A stretch of 64,000 nt of DNA from Geothermobacter ehrlichii (GTDB taxonomy: Bacteria; Desulfobacterota; Desulfuromonadia; Desulfuromonadales; Geothermobacteraceae), in contig NZ_VNIB01000004.1 in the NCBI RefSeq assembly GCF_008124615.1, positions 1-64,000 on the forward strand. Reading direction: 5' to 3'. This document shows positions 36,647 to 44,703 of this stretch, one piece after another. The position numbers and the translations under genes are program-made. The notes beneath the pieces are model-generated. The model made no database searches. It saw only the letters and a list, made by a program, of their open reading frames with translations, and had not been told where the DNA came from. How positions within the stretch are numbered: position 1 is the stretch's first letter; each line of letters starts with the position of its first letter.

Positions 36647-37300
36647 ATGTCTCTCAAGGAAAAACTCGCCGCCCTGAAAACCGCGGCGGTGCAGAAAATG
36701 CCGCCCGAAGCCCTGCAGGTCATCCAGCGTGCCCGGCAACGGCTCGAAGAATCCGGTCTGGCCGGCAAGGCCAGAAAAGCCGGCGACAGGGCACCGGCCT
36801 TTTCGCTGCCCGACACCTCAGGCAACGTCCACGACCTGCAGGCCATGCTCACCCGGGGGCCGGTCGTTCTGGTCTTCTTCCGCGGCGGCTGGTGACCCTA
36901 CTGCGTCGCGGAGCTGGAAGCTCTGCAAGCCGTCTACGCCGACATTCGGGCGACCGGCGCCAACATGGTCGCCATCTCGCCCATGGTCGCCCATCACGCC
37001 AGAAAGACTGTCTCCGACCTGCAGCTCGCCTTTCCCCTGCTGCTCGACGCCGGCAACAGGGTCGCCGCCGACTTCGGCCTGGTGTTCACCCTGCCGGAGG
37101 AGCTGCGCGAGGTCTACCGGGGCTTCGGCATCGACCTGGAACGCTTCAACGGCACCCCGGACTGGACCCTGGCGATGCCGGCGCGCTACGTCATCGACAC
37201 GGATGGAACCATTCTCGCCGCCCAGGTCAATGCCGACTACACCGAACGCCCGGAGCCGGAAGAGACGCTGCAGCAGCTACGGCGAAGAAAGACCGACTGA
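36647..37300 (+). CDS. Peroxiredoxin-like selenoprotein (UxxC active site)
   Basis: A 217-residue AhpC/TSA-fold protein broken for standard ORF callers by an in-frame TGA at 36893-36895. Read through, the active site is FFRGGW-U-PYCVAELEAL, with selenocysteine U83 and resolving C86. Both flanks are in the same frame and continue one thioredoxin-like domain (DRAPAFSLPDTSG before, LQLAFPLLLDAGNRVAADFG and ARYVIDTDGTI after). A bSECIS-like hairpin follows the TGA. It likely reduces peroxides or disulfides. Together with selD it shows that the organism makes selenocysteine. GGAGG precedes the ATG. Confidence 0.9.
36896..36930 (+). promoter_or_regulatory. bSECIS element in the peroxiredoxin-like gene
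   Basis: GCGGAGC (36908-36914) pairs with GCTCTGC (36920-36926) around loop TGGAA; the loop starts 20 bases after the UGA, nearly the same spacing as in selD (21). Loop-tip guanines fit SelB recognition. Confidence 0.68.
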
Positions 37301-37344
37301 CTCGCCGGCAATACAAAAAAAATGGAATTATCGATGGTTAAAAA

Positions 37345-37377
37345 GCGGGGACAGCTTCCAAAAGGAGCTGTCCCCGC
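37345..37377 (-). terminator. Terminator of the 29-residue membrane peptide gene, GGGGACnGnCTCC family
   Basis: GCGGGGACAGCT, loop TCCAAAAGG, AGCTGTCCCCGC: a perfect 12-bp stem. On the minus strand TTTTTAACC follows, so it acts on the minus-strand transcript coming from 37607. A plus-strand U-run is absent. Confidence 0.75.
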
Positions 37378-37517
37378 CCCTACCTGCGTCAGCAGGCTGA
37401 AAAAATGGGCGGCGCGAACGCCGCCAGACAGGTGGAGATTTGTCCAAGGGACGGTTCGTCCTTCAGGCCGGACCGCCCCTTGGGACTGATTGAAAAAGAA
37501 CTGATCCGGAAACAGAA

Positions 37518-37607
37518 TCAGCGCTTTTTCAAAATCAGTCCAACGGCCTGGGCCACAACGAAGATGGAAATGTAGGCGGTCAGATGCAGCGCGAAGCTTT
37601 CCAACAT
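37518..37607 (-). CDS. 29-residue single-helix membrane peptide
   Basis: The ORF reads MLESFALHLTAYISIFVVAQ then AVGLILKKR. One hydrophobic helix fills residues 7-26 and two lysines and an arginine close it, a typical small membrane-protein design. The ribosome site AGGAGGAAGG five bases before the ATG is one of the strongest in the window, and a perfect terminator lies 140 bases downstream, so it is a self-contained gene. Size resembles subunits such as CydX or KdpF, but it has no partner here. Function unknown. Confidence 0.68.
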   Translation of the reverse strand: MLESFALHLTAYISIFVVAQAVGLILKKR

Positions 37608-37993
37608 GGTCCTTCCTCCTTTCGCAGTGTTGGTCCTGCCCGGCGCACATGCCAAAATCGAGCCATAACATATCGAGATTCAAAAGGATTTTCAAAACGC
37701 CCTTTTCCAACTTCCGTTCACTTCAGCAAAACAAGATCCTGTCAAAAAATTCTTCCGCCATTTCAGCATGTTGCGGACCAAAACCCATTTGACATCCGAC
37801 GTTGACGACCTCTCCGGCTTTTCAAACTTTTCACCCCAACCTCCTGTTATGACAGACAAAACAGAACCTTGCGGCATTTTTTCCAGCTCGCGGGTCAAAA
37901 GGTCACATCAGGTCGTGACTTCCCTCGTCCGACTTGCCGCCAGGCGGCCATGGATGCTACATTCCTGCGGCGACATCAGGGAGAGAGCCGACC
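37608..37993. other. Gap upstream of the RuBisCO-like gene
   Basis: 386 bases with no convincing ORF. It is AT-richer than the flanks (for example AAAATTCTTCCGCC and GACAAAACAGAACC), as expected of a divergent promoter region serving the 29-residue gene and the RuBisCO-like operon. No clear -35/-10 pair stands out. Confidence 0.5.
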
Positions 37994-39583
37994 ATGACCA
38001 CAGCTTCGGACCGCTTTTGGGTCGATTACAGGATCACCGTCCGCGACGGACGCTCCATCGAGGATCACGCCCGCGACATCTGCATCGAACAGACGGTGGA
38101 AGTGCCGCCGGAGGTCATCCCCGATACCCATGGTGAACTGGGCCTGATCGGCAGGGTCGAATCCTGTCGACCGGTGGTCGACCGCGCCAACGTCTGGCAG
38201 GTCCGGATCAGTTACCGGCTTGACGTGACGGGCTTTTCCCTGCCGCAACTGCTCAATGTCCTCTTCGGCAACATTTCGCTGAAAAACAACATCCTGGTCA
38301 GCGGCCTGCAATATCCGGAGGGACTGCTCGAACATCTGCCCGGGCCCCGTTTCGGCATCTCCGGATTGCGCCGGCTGCTGGGCGTTCATGGCCGAGCCCT
38401 GGCCTGCACGGCCATCAAACCCATGGGGCTGCCGATCGGAGACTTCGTCCGCATCGCCACCGAATTCGCCCGCGGCGGCGCCGACCTGATCAAGGATGAC
38501 CACGGCCTCGCCGACCAGCCCTTTCACCCCTTCGAAGAAAGGGTCGCCCGCTGCCAGGAAGCCATCGAAAGGGTCAACGCCCAGACCGGTCGCCGCTGTC
38601 TCTACTTTCCCATGGTGTCCGGCGGCTACGACCGCCTCGAAAAACAGCTGGCCTTCGCCGCCCGCGAGGGGGTTCGCGGCGTCATGGTCGGCCCCATGCT
38701 GATCGGGCTCGATTCGGTCCGCCACATCGCCCGCGAATACGGTCTGGCGGTCATGGCCCATCCGGCCCTGACCGGAACCTGTTTCCACGACCGCAGCCAC
38801 GGCATAACCCCGGCGGTGCTTCTGGGCACCCTCTTTCGCCTGGCCGGTGCCGACATTTCCATCTATCCCCACGCCGGCGGCCGCTTTCACCTGACCGCGG
38901 AGGAATGCCGCGAGCTGGCCGATGCCCTGCGCCGGCCCGAAGGCCGGCTGCAGCCCGCCTTCCCCTGCCCTGCCGGCGGCATGACCCTCGACCGGGTGCC
39001 GGAGCTGATCGATTTCTACGGACCGGACGTCATCCTGCTCATCGGCGGCGACATTCTGCGCCAGCGGGATATTGCCGGCGCAGTGGGCCGGTTCATGGAC
39101 CGGTTGCGCCAGTGCGGGCAGGAGGAACTGTCTCCCCCGGAATCCGGTCCGGCCGGAGCCTGCGAATGGCGGTCCGGAGCCGGTCCGGCCGGTCGGGTGG
39201 AGGAGATTCTGCGCTTTGCCGGCTATACCTGGAGCGATCGCCGGCGCCAGGCCTACAAGGCGGAAGACGAAGCCGATTTCAAGGGAGTCAGCCGGCAGGA
39301 ACTGACCGGCAAGTTCGGTGAACGAACCGCCTTCGATCTGCGCTATTTCGAGATCGAGCCCGGCGGCTGGTCAAGCCGGGAAAAACACGTGCACGAACAT
39401 GTCATCATCGGCGTCCGTGGCCGAGGGCTGCTCTGCAAGCAAACGAAGGAGATCCCCATCGGCATCAACGACGTCGCCTATATCGCGCCCCTCGAGGTAC
39501 ATCAGCTGCGCAATCCTGGTGACGAACCCTTCGGTTTTTATTGCATCGTCGATCACAAGCGCGACCGGCCCCAGCCGGCATGA
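37994..39583 (+). CDS. RuBisCO-like protein fused to a C-terminal cupin domain
   Basis: A 529-residue protein. Residues 1-130 match the RuBisCO large-chain N-domain (LPQLLNVLFGNISLKNNI). About 135-375 are the barrel, with K142 in TAIKPMGL, the carbamate-lysine motif K167-D168-D169, H256, AGGM at 327-330 and the phosphate-site GGDI at 351-354. Key changes argue against carboxylation: KPK is KPM, the third metal ligand (Glu204) is H170, and no loop-6 lysine is evident. It is therefore a form IV protein, probably an isomerase, enolase or decarboxylase-type enzyme on a sugar-acid phosphate. Residues about 435-525 are a cupin (EKHVHEHVIIGVRGRG, APLEVHQL) able to bind metal. The DUF1847 gene follows after 16 bases. 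Confidence 0.88.
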   Translation: MTTASDRFWVDYRITVRDGRSIEDHARDICIEQTVEVPPEVIPDTHGELGLIGRVESCRPVVDRANVWQVRISYRLDVTGFSLPQLLNVLFGNISLKNNILVSGLQYPEGLLEHLPGPRFGISGLRRLLGVHGRALACTAIKPMGLPIGDFVRIATEFARGGADLIKDDHGLADQPFHPFEERVARCQEAIERVNAQTGRRCLYFPMVSGGYDRLEKQLAFAAREGVRGVMVGPMLIGLDSVRHIAREYGLAVMAHPALTGTCFHDRSHGITPAVLLGTLFRLAGADISIYPHAGGRFHLTAEECRELADALRRPEGRLQPAFPCPAGGMTLDRVPELIDFYGPDVILLIGGDILRQRDIAGAVGRFMDRLRQCGQEELSPPESGPAGACEWRSGAGPAGRVEEILRFAGYTWSDRRRQAYKAEDEADFKGVSRQELTGKFGERTAFDLRYFEIEPGGWSSREKHVHEHVIIGVRGRGLLCKQTKEIPIGINDVAYIAPLEVHQLRNPGDEPFGFYCIVDHKRDRPQPA

Positions 39584-39599
39584 CCCAAAGGAGCAGACC

Positions 39600-40343
39600 A
39601 TGAGCGAGAAGAAAAATCTCACCCCATCCTGTGCCAACTGCAGCGCCATCTTTCAGAAACAGGGCGCGACCAACTGCTGGAGCGAGCCGGGGCAGGGCCC
39701 GGCCAGACCGGCCTACTGCCCTTCCGAACCCCATGCCGAGGCCATCGCCGAGGCCTTCGACCGTTACCGGGGGGACGATTTCGACGCCCGCCTGGCACGG
39801 GTCGCGGCCATAGTCGAGGGGCTCTGCTACCAGCCGGTTCCCGGCTCGGACGCGGTCAACGCCCGCTGGACCCGCGTCGAGGACACCATCGCCCTGTGCA
39901 AGCTGATGGGATTCAGAAAGATCGGCATCGCCACCTGCATCGGCATGCTGGAAGAAACCCGCCGCCTGTCCGACATCCTCACCGCCCAGGGGCTGGAGCC
40001 CTGCTCGGCCTGCTGCAAGGCGGGCAGCATCGACAAGCTCGACCTGGATCTGAAGGAGGAGGACAAGGTCCGTCCCGGCACCTTCGAGCCGGCCTGCAAC
40101 CCCATCGCCCAGGCGCGGATCTTCAACAGTGAAGGGACCGACATGAACATCATCATGGGGCTGTGCGTCGGCCACGACATGTTGTTCAGCAAGTACTCCG
40201 AGGCGCCCGTCACCACCCTGGTGGTCAAGGACCGGGTCACCGGCCACAATCCGGTCAGCGTGCTCTACGGCCAGAACTTCTACTACAAGCGGCTGCAGAA
40301 GCAGCCGGTTCTGCGCGACGAAGACCTGGAAACGGAGGACTGA
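39600..40343 (+). CDS. DUF1847 cysteine-rich protein, partner of the RuBisCO-like-cupin protein
   Basis: A 247-residue soluble protein rich in cysteines: CANCSAIFQ, TNCW, AYCPSEP, ATCIGMLEE, PCSACCKAGSIDK, ACNPIAQA and LCVGHDMLF. The pattern suggests one or more Fe-S or zinc sites and matches DUF1847, an uncharacterised family of anaerobes. AAAGGAG precedes the ATG, 16 bases after the RuBisCO-like stop, so it is surely co-transcribed. A redox or metal role alongside the neighbouring enzyme is an inference from the operon only. Confidence 0.82.
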   Translation: MSEKKNLTPSCANCSAIFQKQGATNCWSEPGQGPARPAYCPSEPHAEAIAEAFDRYRGDDFDARLARVAAIVEGLCYQPVPGSDAVNARWTRVEDTIALCKLMGFRKIGIATCIGMLEETRRLSDILTAQGLEPCSACCKAGSIDKLDLDLKEEDKVRPGTFEPACNPIAQARIFNSEGTDMNIIMGLCVGHDMLFSKYSEAPVTTLVVKDRVTGHNPVSVLYGQNFYYKRLQKQPVLRDEDLETED

Positions 40344-40354
40344 AGCGGCCCGAT

Positions 40355-41563
40355 TCAGCCCCGTCGGCGGCCGGCCGCCAGAAACCAGAGGGCGGCCAGC
40401 AGCTGCAGGCCGAGCAGCACCCCGAACCCCAGCCGGTATCCGGCCGGCCGATAGCCGCCGGTCGCCGTCACCGGCCACAGTCCGACCATCCAGCCAACCG
40501 CCCACTGGGCGGCGAAGGCGCCGACGAAGACCAGCAGGTTGAGGGCGGTGGTCGCCCGGCCGGAAAGAGACGGCGGAAAGCTCTGCCCCAGAACGGCGTA
40601 GGGCAGGATGCAGGTCGTGCCGAAAAAGCCGAACAGCAGCCAGAGCCAGACGGCGCTCGCCGGACCGGCGAACAGCAGGCCGAACTGCACCAGGGCGAAG
40701 CCGGACATCCCGGCAGCCGCTGTCGTCTGCGGTCCGATTCCCCGCCGCGCCAGCCGCTCGGCAAGCACGCCGAACGTGAAGTAGCCGAGCACCATCATCA
40801 CCGCCACCAGCAGCAGAACGCGGGCGACACCCGCCCGGTCGAACAGACCGACATCACGCAGCCAGGGACCGGACCAGAGACCGTAGAGGGAGAGATAGGC
40901 CGCCTGGCCGGCGACCGTCCAGGGGGTCAGCCGCCAGAAGGCGGCACTGGTAAACACCTGTCCCAGTCCCCGCAGCTGGCCGGCCAGAGTGTCGGAGCGG
41001 GCCGGCCGCTTCACCTCGGGAATCACCAGCCAGAGGATGACCGCCGCCAGCAGGGTCAGGCCGGCCAGCAGCAGAAAGACCCCCCGCCAGTCGGTCATCC
41101 CCAGCGCCATCTCCACCGGCACCGTCGCCGCCAAGGCCCCCAGACCGCCGGAAACCATCTGCACCCCGTTGGCCAGCGGCAGCCTCTCGGCGGGAAACCA
41201 GAGGACAAAAGCCTTGAACGCGGCCATCAGGCAGGCCGAAACGCCGATGCCGATCAGGCCGCGGCCAACCACCAGCCATTCCAGGCTCTGGGCGCGGGCG
41301 AAAACCAGGGCACCCAGGGCGGCGACCAGCAGCAGCAGGCTTTCCACCCGGCGCGGCCCGAAGCGGTCGAGCAGAATCCCCAGCGGCAGCTGAGACAGGG
41401 CGAAGGTGAGAAAGTAGGCCGAGGTGAGAAAGCCGAGACTCGCCGGCAAAAGCACCAGGTCGCGCGCCAGGTCGGGGGCGATGACGGCATTGACCGTCCG
41501 GTAGAGATAGGAAAGAAAGTAGCCGAAACCGAAAGGCAGAAAGAGTCGCAGGTAGAACATCAT
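40355..41563 (-). CDS. Major facilitator superfamily transporter
   Basis: A 402-residue carrier with twelve predicted helices. LGILLDRFGPRRVE is the loop 2-3 motif A and GVLAERLARRGIG its repeat. Substrate unknown. It is convergent with the DUF1847 gene (11 bases apart) and divergent from an Lrp-type regulator at 41685, so that regulator may control it. Start codons ATG ATG at 41563/41560 are both possible. Confidence 0.87.
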   Translation of the reverse strand: MMFYLRLFLPFGFGYFLSYLYRTVNAVIAPDLARDLVLLPASLGFLTSAYFLTFALSQLPLGILLDRFGPRRVESLLLLVAALGALVFARAQSLEWLVVGRGLIGIGVSACLMAAFKAFVLWFPAERLPLANGVQMVSGGLGALAATVPVEMALGMTDWRGVFLLLAGLTLLAAVILWLVIPEVKRPARSDTLAGQLRGLGQVFTSAAFWRLTPWTVAGQAAYLSLYGLWSGPWLRDVGLFDRAGVARVLLLVAVMMVLGYFTFGVLAERLARRGIGPQTTAAAGMSGFALVQFGLLFAGPASAVWLWLLFGFFGTTCILPYAVLGQSFPPSLSGRATTALNLLVFVGAFAAQWAVGWMVGLWPVTATGGYRPAGYRLGFGVLLGLQLLAALWFLAAGRRRG

Positions 41564-41645
41564 TCACGTCCCCGCCGTCATCCTCCCCCTTCCACGCGGC
41601 AAAAGGGGGCCGGCGCGTCATTGCGCCGGCGACGGACATTTATTG

Positions 41646-41675
41646 TTGACACCGCCAGTCACCAATGAATATCAT
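41646..41675 (+). promoter_or_regulatory. Promoter of the lrp-lysA unit, apparently leaderless
   Basis: TTGACA (41646-41651), an 18-base spacer and TATCAT (41670-41675) make a good promoter. Transcription should start near 41682, only about three bases before the ATG at 41685, where there is no ribosome site. Confidence 0.5.
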
Positions 41676-41684
41676 TCGAAGCAT

Positions 41685-42152
41685 ATGGATATCAAGCGAA
41701 CAATCGACGACATCGACTTTCAGATTCTAAACATTCTTCAAAAAAAGGCCCGGATTCCGAACGCCGAGGTCGCCCGACAGGTCGGCATGGCCCCTTCGGC
41801 GGTGCTGGAGCGCATCCGCAAGCTGGAAGAACGGGGCATCATCGAAGGCTACGAGGTGCGCCTCAACCCGGAGCCCTTCGGGCAGGGACTGGCCGCCTTC
41901 GTCCAGGTCGAGATCGACCCGGCGACGGCCAACGGCGACCTGGAAACCCGACTGGCCGAATTGCCCGGCGTCCAGGAGCTGCACCAGGTCGCCGGCGGCG
42001 ACGGCTACCTGCTGAAGATCCGGGCGGCCAACGCCCGCCAGCTGGGACAGGTGCTGCGTGACCGGCTGCTGACCATCCCCGGCGTCAGGAGTAGCCGCAC
42101 CCAGATCGTGCTGAACACGGTGAAGGAAACCCGGCGCATCGACCTGGGATGA
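41685..42152 (+). CDS. Lrp/AsnC-family regulator upstream of lysA
   Basis: A 155-residue regulator: helix-turn-helix region (DDIDFQILNILQKKARIPNA, VGMAPSAVLERIRKLEERG) and a RAM ligand-binding domain ending IPGVRSSRTQIVLNTVKETR. It is divergent from an MFS carrier and 105 bases upstream of lysA, so it may sense lysine or a related amino acid and control either neighbour. It is probably translated from a leaderless mRNA (see promoter). Confidence 0.9.
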   Translation: MDIKRTIDDIDFQILNILQKKARIPNAEVARQVGMAPSAVLERIRKLEERGIIEGYEVRLNPEPFGQGLAAFVQVEIDPATANGDLETRLAELPGVQELHQVAGGDGYLLKIRAANARQLGQVLRDRLLTIPGVRSSRTQIVLNTVKETRRIDLG

Positions 42153-42159
42153 AAAACCG

Positions 42160-42235
42160 GGAATCCAGAAGTCAGGAGCCAGAATCGCTTCAACAGATTT
42201 CTCCTGAATTCTGCCCCCTGAATTCCCAAACGACT
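42160..42235. repeat. Imperfect palindrome between lrp and lysA
   Basis: GAATCCAGAAGTCAGGAGCCAGAAT and the later CTCCTGAATTCTGCCCCCTGAATTC are inverted versions of one another. Similar GAATTCAGGAGTCAG palindromes are scattered in other bacterial genomes as I recall. It may attenuate transcription from lrp into lysA, but has no U-run. Confidence 0.5.
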
Positions 42236-42257
42236 TTCAAAGGAGACATTTACACCC

Positions 42258-43517
42258 ATGCCCATGTCAGACGCTTTCAAGCAGCGGCTCTTTCCCGAGC
42301 TGGAGCGGATCGCCGAGCACTTCGGCACGCCGTTCCACATCTATGACGAGGCCGGCATCCTCGATACCGGCGCCCGGCTGAAAGAGGCCTTCGCCGGCAT
42401 CGAGGGCTTTCAGGAATACTACGCCGTCAAGGCGCTGCCCAACCTGAAGATCCTGGAACTGATGAAGCGGATGGGCTTCGGCTTCGACTGCAGCTCCATT
42501 CCCGAGCTGGTCATGGCCCGACGGGTCGGCGCCGGACCGATGGAGATCATGTTCACCTCCAACAACACCGCGCCGCACGAGTTCACCGCCGCGGCGGCGG
42601 ACGGCGGCTGCATTCTCAACCTCGACGACATCTCCCTGATCGCCAAGGTGCCCGAGCCCTTTCCGGAGCTGATCTGCTTCCGCTACAATCCGGGCCCCCG
42701 CCGCACCGGCAACGTGATCATCGGCAACCCGGTCGAGGCCAAGTACGGCGTCACCCACAACCAGGTGGTCGACGCCTACCGGCAGGCCCGCGAGCGGGGC
42801 GCGAAGCGCTTCGGCCTGCACACAATGGTCGCCTCCAACGAGCTCGACTACACCTACATGGTCGAAACGGCCCGCATGATTCTCGAGGTGGCCGAACTGG
42901 TGATGAACGAGCTCGGCATCCGCTTCGAGTTCGTCAACATCGGCGGCGGCTTCGGCATCCCCTACCGCCCCGACGACAGCCCCCTCGACCTGGCGCGGAT
43001 GAGCCGGGAGATCACCGCCCTGTTCGACGACTTCCGGGCCCGGCACGGCCAGGCGCCACGAATGGTCATGGAGTCGGGCCGCTGGATGACCGGTCCGCAC
43101 GGGGTGCTGGTGACCCGGGCCATCAACCACAAGGACACCTACCGCCGCTATATCGGCGTCGACGCCTGCATGTCGAGTCTGATGCGGCCGGCCATCTACG
43201 GCGCCTATCATCACATCGACGTTCCCGGCGCCGAAGGCCGGCCGACCGAGGTGGTCGACGTGGTCGGCTCGCTGTGCGAGAACAACGACAAGTTCGCCGT
43301 CCAGCGGGAACTGCCACGCATCGAGGAGGGCGACCTGCTGGTGATCCACGACACCGGCGCCCACGGCCACGCCATGGGTTTCCAGTACAACGGCCGCCTG
43401 CGGCCGCAGGAGCTGCTGCTGCGCGCCGACGGCCGGGTCGAGCTGATTCGGCGGGCGGAAACCCTCGACGACTATCTCGCCACCCAGACCTTCGAGCCCA
43501 GAACCCTGGCTCTCTGA
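42258..43517 (+). CDS. lysA: Diaminopimelate decarboxylase
   Basis: A 419-residue fold-type III PLP enzyme, last step of lysine synthesis. EYYAVKALPN holds the PLP lysine, GGGFGIPY and MESGRWMTGPHGVLV the phosphate-binding and family motifs, and SLCENNDKFAVQRELP the cysteine-containing C-terminal site. The sequence is of the divergent LysA group with MPMSDAFKQRLFPELERIAE at the start rather than the E. coli type. AAAGGAG precedes it; ATG 42258 or 42264 may be used. Substrate specificity towards diaminopimelate is expected but carboxynorspermidine-type relatives exist. Confidence 0.88.
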   Translation: MPMSDAFKQRLFPELERIAEHFGTPFHIYDEAGILDTGARLKEAFAGIEGFQEYYAVKALPNLKILELMKRMGFGFDCSSIPELVMARRVGAGPMEIMFTSNNTAPHEFTAAAADGGCILNLDDISLIAKVPEPFPELICFRYNPGPRRTGNVIIGNPVEAKYGVTHNQVVDAYRQARERGAKRFGLHTMVASNELDYTYMVETARMILEVAELVMNELGIRFEFVNIGGGFGIPYRPDDSPLDLARMSREITALFDDFRARHGQAPRMVMESGRWMTGPHGVLVTRAINHKDTYRRYIGVDACMSSLMRPAIYGAYHHIDVPGAEGRPTEVVDVVGSLCENNDKFAVQRELPRIEEGDLLVIHDTGAHGHAMGFQYNGRLRPQELLLRADGRVELIRRAETLDDYLATQTFEPRTLAL

Positions 43518-43531
43518 GATCCGAAAGGAGC

Positions 43532-43562
43532 GGGGCCGGCCCGGCACCACCGGGCCGGCCCC
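43532..43562 (+). other. Very stable intercistronic hairpin after lysA
   Basis: GGGGCCGGCCCGG, loop CACCA, CCGGGCCGGCCCC: a perfect 13-bp GC-only stem, 15 bases after the lysA stop and 11 bases before the next ATG. It lacks a U-run, so it may be an mRNA-protecting or translation-dampening structure for the NfeD-like gene rather than a terminator. Confidence 0.7.
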
Positions 43563-43572
43563 GAACCGAACC

Positions 43573-43983
43573 ATGAAGCGACTGGCCGGCTGCCGCCGTC
43601 AGACCTTTGTCAAATACGCGCTGCTGCAGATCCCCGGCACCCTGCTGCTGGTGCTGGTCCTGCTGGTCATCGACCGCTTCACACCATTGCCGTCATCCTG
43701 GTTCTGGGGCATCCTGCTGCTCTGGCTGGCCAAGGAAGCTGTTCTCTTCCCCCTGACCTGGCGATCCTATCAATCGGAAACAGCCGGGGCGGAACCGCCT
43801 GTCGGCCGCACCGCCGAAGTCATCGTTCCCCTGGATCCGGAAGGCACGGTCAGGGTCGGAGGCGAGCTGTGGCAGGCCCGCTGCCGCGATGGCGGACGGA
43901 TCGGTACCGGAGAGCAGGTGCGGATTCTGGCGCGGGAAGGGATGATGCTGCAGGTGGAACGGAAGGAAGACTCAAGCCGCTGA
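43573..43983 (+). CDS. NfeD-like membrane protein
   Basis: A 136-residue protein with two transmembrane helices (about 20-37 and 43-62) and a C-terminal OB-fold region (GRTAEVIVPLDPEGTVRVGG...GTGEQVRIL...GMMLQVER), the layout of short NfeD proteins, which work with SPFH/stomatin membrane proteins. No SPFH gene is adjacent; the one in this window is at 57.1 kb. It has no clear ribosome site and lies just below the strong hairpin at 43532, so expression may depend on lysA translation. Confidence 0.78.
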   Translation: MKRLAGCRRQTFVKYALLQIPGTLLLVLVLLVIDRFTPLPSSWFWGILLLWLAKEAVLFPLTWRSYQSETAGAEPPVGRTAEVIVPLDPEGTVRVGGELWQARCRDGGRIGTGEQVRILAREGMMLQVERKEDSSR

Positions 43984-44022
43984 AAACGTAGTCGGCCCCG
44001 CTTGTTGTCGACAGTCCGATGC

Positions 44023-44433
44023 TCAGCCGGAACCGGCTTCCAGCCAGCGCCGCCAGCCGCCCAGGCAGCAGAATTCATGCAACTGTCCATCATTCAGCCT
44101 GCGACCGCCGACCAGGGCGTGCATCAGGCGCATCCGCAGCAGGGTCCGACCGAACCAGTCACGCATCTCGGACATTTCACCGACTAGCTCAACGACGGGA
44201 CAGGGTTCCCCCCCGGTCCCGGACAGGCGAAAAATGAGGGGTTCTCCCGGCCTGAGCCGCCGAACCGTTTCCGGCCCTTCCCTCAGGCCAAGGGTCATCA
44301 CCGGCCTGTCGTCACAGACCAGCCCGTACCAGATTACCCTGAACATTCCCGCTCCCTCCGCGAGGGAGGATCGGAGACTGCCGACAGGCCGGGACGGCTT
44401 CAGTCGAACACGATCGAGATCCATGTCCTTCAT
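44023..44433 (-). CDS. Unrecognised protein of 136 residues
   Basis: A soluble, arginine-rich protein (MFRVIWYGLVCDDRPVMTLG, VRRLRPGEPLIFRLSGTGG) ending in a basic helix with FCCLGGWRRWLEAGSG. No known motif is evident. Two in-frame starts exist (44433 and 44424). A weak FNR/DNR-like half-palindrome (44460-44473) shares the core TGATCTGGGTC with the boxes at 1506 and 4523 and is correctly placed for the second start, suggesting co-regulation with stress genes. Low-confidence gene. Confidence 0.5.
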   Translation of the reverse strand: MKDMDLDRVRLKPSRPVGSLRSSLAEGAGMFRVIWYGLVCDDRPVMTLGLREGPETVRRLRPGEPLIFRLSGTGGEPCPVVELVGEMSEMRDWFGRTLLRMRLMHALVGGRRLNDGQLHEFCCLGGWRRWLEAGSG

Positions 44434-44459
44434 TGAACCATTTTTCCGCTGTTTGGCAA

Positions 44460-44473
44460 GCGACCCAGATCAA
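44460..44473 (-). promoter_or_regulatory. Weak FNR/DNR-like box
   Basis: On the minus strand TTGATCTGGGTCGC: a perfect left half-site and a degenerate right half. A TTCAAT (44437-44432) could serve as -10, predicting a start at about 44425, next to the ATG at 44424. Plausible only because the other two boxes in the window share the core. Confidence 0.35.
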
Positions 44474-44643
44474 CGGATTCGATAGCCGTTGCAGTTCCAT
44501 CTGCCACGTTGCCAACGTCGATCTGGTGCTCGACATGGCTGTTGCCACGCTTGCACCCGAATCGGCCGGGCGCTTCGCGGCTTGACCTGTACCGGCCCCC
44601 TCGGCCCGCAAAACAGGCGGTGGGCCTGAGGCGGGGAAGATTC

Positions 44644-44672
44644 TTGACAATTTTTCTGTATTTTAGCAGAAT
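44644..44672 (+). promoter_or_regulatory. Promoter and candidate auto-operator of the rrf2-cysK-larE operon
   Basis: TTGACA (44644-44649), a 17-base spacer and CAGAAT (44667-44672). An inverted repeat TTCTG (44654-44658) / CAGAA (44667-44671) covers the spacer and -10, where an Rrf2 protein would block polymerase. Auto-repression is inferred. Confidence 0.55.
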
Positions 44673-44703
44673 CGCTTTATCCGAATTAAGGAGATATTAG
44701 CCG

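Noticed and set aside
27454-39583. Carboxysome or Calvin cycle locus
   Set aside because: The CsoSCA-like and RuBisCO-like genes are 9.5 kb apart, not co-directional, and the RuBisCO-like protein lacks residues needed for carboxylation; no shell genes or phosphoribulokinase are present.
43532-43562. Rho-independent terminator after lysA
   Set aside because: Stem is perfect but no U-run on either strand; kept as a hairpin of unknown use.
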